Shown here: in pieces, positions 56,151-62,407 of the stretch
How the letters are laid out: each line of letters starts with the position of its first letter
Numbering within the stretch: the stretch's first letter is position 1
Made by a program: the position numbers and the translations under genes
NCBI GenBank assembly: GCA_028284905.1
Contig: JANQQU010000036.1
Location: forward strand, 62,001-126,000
Length of the DNA: 64,000 nt
Origin: Calditrichia bacterium
Lineage (GTDB): Bacteria > Calditrichota > Calditrichia > RBG-13-44-9 > J075
Direction: 5' to 3'
Notes under the pieces: generated by a model
The model's input: the letters and a program-made list of their open reading frames with translations, nothing else
What the model was told of the DNA's origin: nothing
The model's database searches: none

Positions 56151-56457
56151 TTTTTAGCTAAGCCTAATTCTAATTGCGTTAAGGTATTTTCTAATCCCAG
56201 GTATTACTTTTTCATTCTTCGACAAGCTCAGAATGAATGGAGGTTTTGATTTTCGGTTTAGTTATACTATGCACGCTCAATCCAAAGGCACAATCGCTTA
56301 ATTATCGAAAACTAAAGCCTAAAATCTCCATTCATCCTGAGCCTGTCAAAGGGTGAATCCCCATCCTCAAACTTCATAAACAAATTCCATTTAATCTGAG
56401 AATTAAAAGCTCACTAACCACTCTTATTCAGCGTAAACATTAAGAGAGGTTATCCCC
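56151..56457. repeat. TTCATCCTGAGC inverted repeat, copy 2, in gap
   Basis: The gap after the DUF885 gene holds arms TTCATTCTTCGACAAGCTCAGAATGAATGG (56211-56242 region) and CCATTCATCCTGAGCCTGTCAAAGGG (56327-56358), about 85 bases apart. The right arm extends to GATTC. The remainder, 56360-56457, is the leader of a 25-codon ORF. Confidence 0.8.
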
Positions 56458-56535
56458 ATGGATCAATTAACAAGAATTTCTTTAATCGCCTTTACCATGC
56501 TGATATGGTTCACTTATCTCGGCTTTGGTATTTAA
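56458..56535 (+). CDS. 25-residue single-span hydrophobic small protein
   Basis: ATG 56458, 25 codons, TAA ending at 56535. It begins MDQLTRIS and continues as one hydrophobic segment, rich in Ile, Phe, Leu and Trp, ending TYLGFGI. AGAGAGG lies about 12 bases upstream of the start. Such single-span mini-proteins are sometimes subunits of transporters, but no transporter is adjacent and no family is recognised. It could be a chance frame; the ribosome-site-like sequence and the membrane profile are the only support. Confidence 0.45.
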   Translation: MDQLTRISLIAFTMLIWFTYLGFGI

Positions 56536-56774
56536 TATCGCTTTTTTATAATGGTAGAAAGCACTGCTATCTGCCTGCCCAGAAAAGGGTATCCTGCTAA
56601 ATAAAATTCGGATATTTTTTCAGAAAAAATACCCTGCATAGGGGATGTTTTTCCGGGTTTACGATGATTATTTTACTTGTGAATGTTGATTGAACAGAAA
56701 TAGTCAGGAGTATACTGAACAAAATCGTTACAAAGTTCAGCAGTAAATTTATCATCATCAGTAAGGATATTCCT

Positions 56775-57617
56775 ATGTTCAAGAAACAACATTCATATGC
56801 AGGGCAAATTTGTCCTAGACTATTTCTGTTCATCACATTTATCTGCTTTTTAACTGCTACTCTTTACTCGCAGGAAGCCATGGTCAGCACTGTTTCCGCT
56901 GATCCGGCACTGCAGAAAGCCCTGGCATATAATCCCGGTAATAACACTTTCCAGCCCGGCAGTACCGATCCGGCAGGAAATCGCTATGTCGCCCCATTTA
57001 ATGATGGCCGCATTTACAAAATAACCCCGCAGGGCAGTATGCTCTTGCTAATGTTCATGCCCGGCGTGCGCATCGGGCAGTTAGCCTGGGCGGCGGGCAG
57101 CATTTACTTTACCGCCGTTAACAAACATCGGGTGTATGAGTTAAAGAAAGATGGCAATGTGCGTCTGCTTGCCGGTAGCGGTAGTCAGGGGAGTACCGAT
57201 GGCGGCGCGGAGCGATCCCGCTTCGACCGGCCAAAAGGCATTGCCGCAACAGTCTCCGGAGACACATTGTATATCGCCGAGAAGAATGCTTCCGACCATT
57301 TTCGGCGGATTATCAGAAAGCGCCCAAGTTTGCAGCTCATCACGGCGGAAACGCCGCCCCATTTTGGATTTAGTAACGGCTCTCCTTTGATCCGCAATGA
57401 TAGTGTAGAAATTACCTACAGCGTCCCGGTATCAGAATTCGTTACTCTCAAATTATATCATGTTTCCGGCAGAGAGATCGCTACACTACATGAATCCCGA
57501 ATGATTTCCGGGACTTATCAACTGCAGTTCGAGACGAAGCATTTTGCCCCGGGGATTTACTATTGCCGACTGCAGGCAGGAAGCTTTGAGCAAACAATTG
57601 CTGTTAAAATTGAATGA
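56775..57617 (+). CDS. Short NHL-like secreted protein with sorting domain
   Basis: 280 residues. Signal or anchor at about 16-36, a stretch with NHL-type strands (DPAGNRYVAPFNDGRIYKITPQG, NKHRVYELKKDGNVRLLAGSG, FDRPKGIAATVSGDTLYIAEK), then directly a sorting-type domain (VTLKLYHVSGREIATLHES ... FAPGIYYCRLQAG ... IAVKIE). Only about two or three NHL units are present, against the six of a full propeller, and the join at about residues 178-195 is abrupt. It may be a deletion remnant or a short adhesin. AAGGA precedes the ATG. Confidence 0.65.
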   Translation: MFKKQHSYAGQICPRLFLFITFICFLTATLYSQEAMVSTVSADPALQKALAYNPGNNTFQPGSTDPAGNRYVAPFNDGRIYKITPQGSMLLLMFMPGVRIGQLAWAAGSIYFTAVNKHRVYELKKDGNVRLLAGSGSQGSTDGGAERSRFDRPKGIAATVSGDTLYIAEKNASDHFRRIIRKRPSLQLITAETPPHFGFSNGSPLIRNDSVEITYSVPVSEFVTLKLYHVSGREIATLHESRMISGTYQLQFETKHFAPGIYYCRLQAGSFEQTIAVKIE

Positions 57618-57703
57618 GTAAATGGGCAAATCTGCAAATGGGCAAAAAAACTAGTCTGTTCATTTGCCCATTTGCCCATTTGCCCATTTGTATATTTGCA
57701 TAT
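57617..57703. repeat. AAATGGGC octamer palindrome between convergent genes
   Basis: Left units AAATGGGC/AAATCTGC and right units CATTTGCC, four in a row, form a long hairpin in the 88-bp gap between two convergent genes. It probably helps end transcription from both sides. Related stretches occur at 36790-36810 and 47208-47258. Confidence 0.75.
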
Positions 57704-57705
57704 TT

Positions 57706-58914
57706 TCAACCACGTATTTTCTTCAAAGATTTTCGAAAAACCGCTTTCATCTCATTCGGTTCGATGTTCTCTAATTCCACCTGCTCGCAGCCGCAAAACG
57801 CTGCAAATTCCCAGACTGACTTCGCAAATTGCCGGAGTAAGTTTTCCGAGAAGTGGGTATCAGGTTCGATTACCAGGTTTCGAATGCGTAATTTCTTTTC
57901 CTTCCGTTCTGCCTTGCAGTCCATTCGACCGACAAATTTATCCCCCCAAAGCAGCGGCAGCACAAAGTAGCCGTATTTTCGTTTTGGCCCCGGCACATAA
58001 CACTCTAACTGGTAGTCGAAGTCAAACAGTTTGGTAGTGCGGGCACGGCGAATAATCAAATTATCAAATGGGGATAAAATATGTAATTTCCGGCTTCCGG
58101 CTTTCCCGATATCTGCTGCAATAATTTCCGGCAGGGTATAATAATTATCCGTCACTCCTTCTACCTGCAGCGGGATTATTTCTCCTGCTTCCTGCATTTC
58201 CGGCAGCGCTTTCTTCACAAATGGCTTGATGCGCTTGCGCAGATAAGTGATTTCCGTTTCAGTGCAAAATCCCAAGGCATGGATCGTCTGGCGAATCAGA
58301 TGGCGGGCGGTTTCTTCGATGGTCGGAATACTCAGATCGATATCCGGCGGCAATACCCGTTCGGTGAGGTCATATAATTTCTGAAATTTTTCCCGGCGGA
58401 CCACCATCAGGCGGCCTTCCATGAACTGCTGCTCCAGGGCTTTTTTCGCCGGTTTCCAGTTCCACCAGGTGCCGCCTTTATGATCCGGCGGTGCAGCAAA
58501 ATCTTTCGCCTTCAGCGGGCCCTCAGCGCGTATCAGATCCAGGACAAACGCCATTATCTTTGGCTCCCGTGCAAACCAGTGGAAGCCATCCTCACGCAGA
58601 TGATGCATGCGCGGCAGGCTGTAACGGAAATCATCAATCGATAAATAGGCAGCGGCATGACTCCAATATTCAAAAACCCGGCGGTTCTTCACCTGCAGGT
58701 CGTCCAGCATGGATGCCTGATAATTAGCCACCCGGCTGCGAATGATATGATGATGGGCGCGTTCGATAACAGAAATCGAATCGATCTGTACGTAGCTCAG
58801 GCGCTGCAGCATCTTATCGACGCCGCTTGCACCGCGGCCAAAGGGTGACTTTCCCCAGAGCCCCTGGGATGCCAAAGCGAGTCGGCGGGCTTCTTTTTTT
58901 GAGAGATTTTCCAT
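57706..58914 (-). CDS. YcaQ-type winged-helix DNA glycosylase
   Basis: 402 residues from ATG 58914 (a TTG at 58923 is in frame but not needed). Winged-helix HTH_42 family, related to YcaQ/AlkX. The QxD catalytic motif is present in RLSYVQIDSISVI (Q43, D45). RAHHHIIRSR and FEYWSHAAAYLS are also family blocks. Members unhook interstrand crosslinks by cutting the N-glycosidic bond of alkylated bases. No clear Shine-Dalgarno. The 3' end meets a palindromic repeat. Confidence 0.85.
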   Translation of the reverse strand: MENLSKKEARRLALASQGLWGKSPFGRGASGVDKMLQRLSYVQIDSISVIERAHHHIIRSRVANYQASMLDDLQVKNRRVFEYWSHAAAYLSIDDFRYSLPRMHHLREDGFHWFAREPKIMAFVLDLIRAEGPLKAKDFAAPPDHKGGTWWNWKPAKKALEQQFMEGRLMVVRREKFQKLYDLTERVLPPDIDLSIPTIEETARHLIRQTIHALGFCTETEITYLRKRIKPFVKKALPEMQEAGEIIPLQVEGVTDNYYTLPEIIAADIGKAGSRKLHILSPFDNLIIRRARTTKLFDFDYQLECYVPGPKRKYGYFVLPLLWGDKFVGRMDCKAERKEKKLRIRNLVIEPDTHFSENLLRQFAKSVWEFAAFCGCEQVELENIEPNEMKAVFRKSLKKIRG

Positions 58915-58950
58915 AAATCTCAATAAGCAAATTTATTGGGAGAAATACAA

Positions 58951-59008
58951 GCGCCCAGTGGCGGTTGCAGTAGCAGTTCGCAGTATAACAATAATTGTAT
59001 ACTGCTGC
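58951..59008. repeat. GCAGT heptamer palindrome
   Basis: GCAGTAGCAGTTCGCAGTATA and its partner TATACTGCTGC surround ACAATAATTG; related to the array at 52120-52190. It sits between the LptD gene and the glycosylase gene, both on the minus strand, where it may act as a terminator for lptD. Confidence 0.6.
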
Positions 59009-61636
59009 TTAGAAAGGCCGGTTGCCATTGGATGTTTTCGTCAATTTCAGATCGCGGAGGAGACTTTCCTTCACGCGGATTTCCAGACGAAAGTAACTGA
59101 AGTTCGGATTCGGCGACCAACTGAAGTTCATCTGCCAGCAGTGCAGTTCCCGGGAAATATTAAAGTTCTGATTAACAATTTCCCGGTCACGCAAATTAAC
59201 ATTCGCCCGATAGGCGACATTCCAGTTTTCCGTCAACTTTACGCGTGCGTTTATAGTGCTGCTGAAAGTCCGCGAGATGAATCCCTGACTATCGCTATAG
59301 CGAAAATTAAAGCCCATATCCACATTCCATGGCACATTGAAACTATCAAAATCTTCGTATTCGTCTTCCTCATCCCGGAAAGAACGGTTTTGATTATTGT
59401 TGAAGTCGACGGCGTCAACAATATCCTGGGCAACGGAATCTTCCGCGGCGGCTTTGTCATCTTTCTTCTTCTTTTCCGGCGGCTTCAGGCTAACGTTATA
59501 GTTCATGTTAAATGTCCAGTTGAGCAGGTTGGGCAGCTCAAAACCATCATCCCAGACCAGTTTATTTCGCCGGCCATTATTCTCATAGAAAGTATGGGTG
59601 GAATTAAAAGTGAGATTCAAGTTTTGATGCAAGCGAGATTGCAAGGAAGTGGTAAGATTGTTCCAGCGCAGACTATCCTTGGCAAAGTTGTGAGATGTAT
59701 TAAAGTTCACCCGAAAGAGGTCAATTTTTTTCTCTTCCCCATCGCTGATAATTTTCCCTTGAAAAAGGTTGTTTACCCGAATATTCATATTGCGCTGCTC
59801 CCCCTGCGGCGTCCTGCTGAAAACGGTATTGGCAAAGCGATCAGCGTAGATCGGTTCACCACCACCCGGACGGTCGATCCGTTGATAGTAGCCAAAACTT
59901 TCGTCCGAATAATCGGGCTGATAGCTAAAGCCAATGCTGGGATCCATTTTATGGCGCACCACTTTCATCGGGGAAAACGGAATTTCGAACAAGCCGTAGA
60001 GCGTAGTCTTCACACCAATTCCCATATTCCGAAAAAGATGGCGGGAACGGAACTCTCCCACGGTGTCGACGGCAACGGCCCTGTCCAGCGAATCGTCATA
60101 TTCATACTGCACATAATCCGGTGACCAAAGCTCCTCGAAACTCATTGAAGGCGTCACGGAAAAGTATTTAAAAATTTTGGTAGAAAAGCTCGGGACGATA
60201 TCATGTTTCCAGCCGCTACGAAACGTACGGTCGAACGACGTTACCGCGCCGGTGCTGTCGTCAAAATTAGCGATGCGGCTACCGCGTCCGAGCATTTTCG
60301 AATTGTAGCTGTAGCGAATCTGGTGATACCAGCGAGTGCGTCCTCCCGCTTTCTTCTTAAAAATACTCCGCGAGGGCTGGGAGAAAGAGAGGTCGGGAAA
60401 AGTAAAGTCGATCCGATCAGTTTGTAGATTTTCTTCCCGGGTAAAATTCAATGACAAAGAGCGAGATCCCGGCAGGGTTTTCTTGATTGATGCAGAAGTA
60501 CGCACCACCTGGCGGGTACGCAGGTCGTAATTCGTAGAATAATCCTGGTAAAAGCTGTTATCGCTAACGAAACTGCCGCTCCCGGTAATCGTAGTGGTCT
60601 GCCCGATTTTCTGAAAGTGATTGAAACGCACTTCCCAGCGGGCGCCGTCGGAACTGGCGTTTGTGACATTGTCCGGAGAATAATTTCCACTGATAGATCC
60701 ATTGAAAGCATACCGTTTCTTGTAGCGTAAATCGCCACTGAAGAGGAATCCGGTGCGTTCGTAAAAGTCCGATTTAAAGGTAGCATCCCAGTAATCACTC
60801 GCTGCCCAATAGTAACCAAACCGTTTCAGATAACGACCGCCAACGCTGTTTTGCCCGTAGGTCGGGAGAATAATTCCCGAACGCCGCCCCCGCCGCAAAG
60901 AGAAGACCGCATAGGGAACGGTAATGATTGGCACATCGGCGATGTAGAGCGTCACTGGTTTGGCGACCGCCTGTTTCTTCAGCTGAACACGCATCTTTGA
61001 GCTGCGGAAATAGAAGTGAGGATGATCCTCATTATCACAGGTGGTAAAGTAGCCATCACGGATAAAGAGGGTCTCCTGGCCGATTTTCCGAATATCCTTC
61101 CCACGATAATATCCGGGCGACATTTCGGTGCGGCCTTCCAGCACTTTACCGCGATTATTTTTGAAGTTGTATTCCAGTTGAAAGCCGTTGATCGGGTCAG
61201 TGCCCTGCTCGGTTAAAACCGGCAGGTCTTCATATACGGCATGACCGAGCGAATCGGTAGAGTCGCTCACGCCGGTGGCAATCAAACGATTTTCATCCCA
61301 GTAGAGATCAATCTTTCCGGCGGTAAGGGTAACGCTCCCATACACAATCTTCGCTTTTCCTTCCAGATGGGTGATTCGTTCCTTCACGGAAAAAGAGATT
61401 TGCTCCGCCCAATATTTGATCGGGTCGGAAATATCGCTGTTCGGGGGTGGAGTTAGCACTTGCAGAGTATCGATATCGGTGCTGCTGAATGCGTTAAGGC
61501 TATCCGCCGGGGCAACAGCAGTGCTGTCGCTTTCCTGTGCAAGCAAGGAGGACGAAAACAGAAGTATTCCCAAAAACGGTAAATAAATACAAAAATGTAA
61601 ATGATGAATTTTCAAGCGGTTCAGCAATTCGTTCAA
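59009..61636 (-). CDS. lptD: LPS-assembly outer-membrane protein LptD
   Basis: 875 residues. TTG start at 61636 (GAGGAAAA further upstream); the leader is hydrophobic at about 15-34 (LPFLGILLFSSSLLAQ). An OstA/LptA-like N-domain lies about 70-240 (LEGKAKIVYGSVTLTAGKIDLYWDENRLIATG, YRGKDIRKIGQETLFIRDGYFTTCD), followed by a large barrel (PYAVFSLRRGRRSGIILPTYG onward). LptD inserts lipopolysaccharide into the outer leaflet with LptE. It fits the presence of lpxH in the window and shows an LPS-bearing host. Confidence 0.88.
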   Translation of the reverse strand: MNELLNRLKIHHLHFCIYLPFLGILLFSSSLLAQESDSTAVAPADSLNAFSSTDIDTLQVLTPPPNSDISDPIKYWAEQISFSVKERITHLEGKAKIVYGSVTLTAGKIDLYWDENRLIATGVSDSTDSLGHAVYEDLPVLTEQGTDPINGFQLEYNFKNNRGKVLEGRTEMSPGYYRGKDIRKIGQETLFIRDGYFTTCDNEDHPHFYFRSSKMRVQLKKQAVAKPVTLYIADVPIITVPYAVFSLRRGRRSGIILPTYGQNSVGGRYLKRFGYYWAASDYWDATFKSDFYERTGFLFSGDLRYKKRYAFNGSISGNYSPDNVTNASSDGARWEVRFNHFQKIGQTTTITGSGSFVSDNSFYQDYSTNYDLRTRQVVRTSASIKKTLPGSRSLSLNFTREENLQTDRIDFTFPDLSFSQPSRSIFKKKAGGRTRWYHQIRYSYNSKMLGRGSRIANFDDSTGAVTSFDRTFRSGWKHDIVPSFSTKIFKYFSVTPSMSFEELWSPDYVQYEYDDSLDRAVAVDTVGEFRSRHLFRNMGIGVKTTLYGLFEIPFSPMKVVRHKMDPSIGFSYQPDYSDESFGYYQRIDRPGGGEPIYADRFANTVFSRTPQGEQRNMNIRVNNLFQGKIISDGEEKKIDLFRVNFNTSHNFAKDSLRWNNLTTSLQSRLHQNLNLTFNSTHTFYENNGRRNKLVWDDGFELPNLLNWTFNMNYNVSLKPPEKKKKDDKAAAEDSVAQDIVDAVDFNNNQNRSFRDEEDEYEDFDSFNVPWNVDMGFNFRYSDSQGFISRTFSSTINARVKLTENWNVAYRANVNLRDREIVNQNFNISRELHCWQMNFSWSPNPNFSYFRLEIRVKESLLRDLKLTKTSNGNRPF

Positions 61637-61727
61637 CAGGCGATTTTCCTCATTAGTTACAGCGCCTAAAAGTAATCATAAAAACCCCGCTTTTACAAAT
61701 AATGTTTTTCGAGTGGATTTAGTTCCC

Positions 61728-61896
61728 GTTATCAGTTGTCAGTGATCAGTTATCAGTTGTCAGTGAACAGTTGTCAGTTATCAGGTTACGTTAAAATTGT
61801 TCGCTTGATATCGACTAAAAATTAGGAGTATTCCTCGATGATTTAATCGCTGTAAACTGATCCCTGTTCACTGTAAACTGATAACTGTAAACTGTG
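61728..61896. repeat. CAGTKRT heptamer repeat array, copy 2
   Basis: Left half (61728-61786): CAGTTGT, CAGTGAT, CAGTTAT, CAGTTGT, CAGTGAA, CAGTTGT, CAGTTAT in a row with an exact period of seven. Right half (61853-61896): ACTG-units in inverted form. About 65 non-repeat bases lie between. It occupies the gap between lptD and the tRNA promoter. Same family as 27938-28072. Confidence 0.88.
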
Positions 61897-61905
61897 AATA
61901 TTTGC

Positions 61906-61936
61906 TTGACATCCAAAAAAGGGGATATTATATTTG
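61906..61936 (+). promoter_or_regulatory. tRNA-Gly promoter
   Basis: TTGACA (61906-61911), a 17-base spacer, TATATT (61929-61934), which extends to TATATTTG (to 61936). The element therefore fits both the sigma70 pattern and the Bacteroidota pattern TTG-N20-TAnnTTTG. The tRNA begins 25 bases further on. Confidence 0.75.
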
Positions 61937-61961
61937 TTTCGCTTTATTAAATAAGCCTAAT

Positions 61962-62034
61962 GCGAGAGTAGCTCAGCTGGTAGAGCACAACCTTGCCAAG
62001 GTTGGGGTCGCGGGTTCGAATCCCGTCTCCCGCT
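61962..62034 (+). tRNA. tRNA-Gly (anticodon GCC)
   Basis: 73 bases. Acceptor GCGAGAG/CTCCCGC, D-arm GCTC...GAGC, anticodon stem CAACC/GGTTG with loop TTGCCAA and anticodon GCC at 61995-61997, and T-arm GCGGG-TTCGAAT-CCCGT. The fourth acceptor pair is A4/C69, a mismatch; bacterial tRNA-Gly normally has G here. CCA is not encoded. Confidence 0.93.
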
Positions 62035-62041
62035 CAAAGAA

Positions 62042-62071
62042 AAGTACTTGTTAACCACAAGTACTTTTTTT
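62042..62071 (+). terminator. Intrinsic terminator after tRNA-Gly
   Basis: Perfect 10-bp stem AAGTACTTGT/ACAAGTACTT with loop TAACC, followed by a run of T. It begins eight bases after the tRNA. Confidence 0.85.
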
Positions 62072-62095
62072 ATTTCTGCCGTTTTAAACTCTGCT

Positions 62096-62180
62096 GCCCG
62101 GGTGGCGGAATTGGCAGACGCAAGGGACTTAAAATCCCTCGGTGATTATCACCGTGCCGGTTCGAGTCCGGCCCCGGGTA
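62096..62180 (+). tRNA. tRNA-Leu (anticodon UAA)
   Basis: 85 bases with a long variable arm, as expected for class II. Acceptor GCCCGGG/CCCGGGT (first pair G-U), D-arm region GGCGGAATTGGCAGACGC, anticodon stem AGGGA/TCCCT with loop CTTAAAA, variable stem CGGTGAT/ATCACCG, T-arm GCCGG-TTCGAGT-CCGGC, discriminator A. CCA is not encoded. The terminator after tRNA-Gly lies upstream, so it may depend on readthrough or its own promoter. Confidence 0.95.
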
Positions 62181-62200
62181 CTCAATAAACTAAACGACTT

Positions 62201-62240
62201 AAGGCTGATTAGCACAAACACTGATCAGCCTTATTTTTTT
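62201..62240 (+). terminator. Intrinsic terminator after tRNA-Leu
   Basis: AAGGCTGAT pairs with ATCAGCCTT around a 14-base loop, followed by A and seven T. Confidence 0.82.
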
Positions 62241-62407
62241 GTTTTTCATAGTGACTTAGTACTGATTGCCGACACTTTTTCCTTCAGGTGCAGCTTCCAG
62301 GTTTCTATTCATCATATATCTTCAATTTTCTTTCACAACCGCTATCCCAACAACGAAGCTCTAATTGATAAAGACATAACTGATTACGCTTTCCCGGAAT
62401 CCGGACA
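62241..62407. other. Gap between tRNA-Leu terminator and RND gene end
   Basis: No gene, repeat or strong hairpin seen. It separates the plus-strand tRNA transcript from the convergent minus-strand pump gene. Confidence 0.5.

Noticed and set aside
58958-60124. 388-codon plus-strand frame opposite lptD
   Set aside because: It is the antisense shadow of a well-supported LptD gene, with no domain motif or ribosome site of its own.
61728-61896. Possible CRISPR array
   Set aside because: The repeat unit is only seven bases with no unique spacers of constant length, and no cas genes are present.
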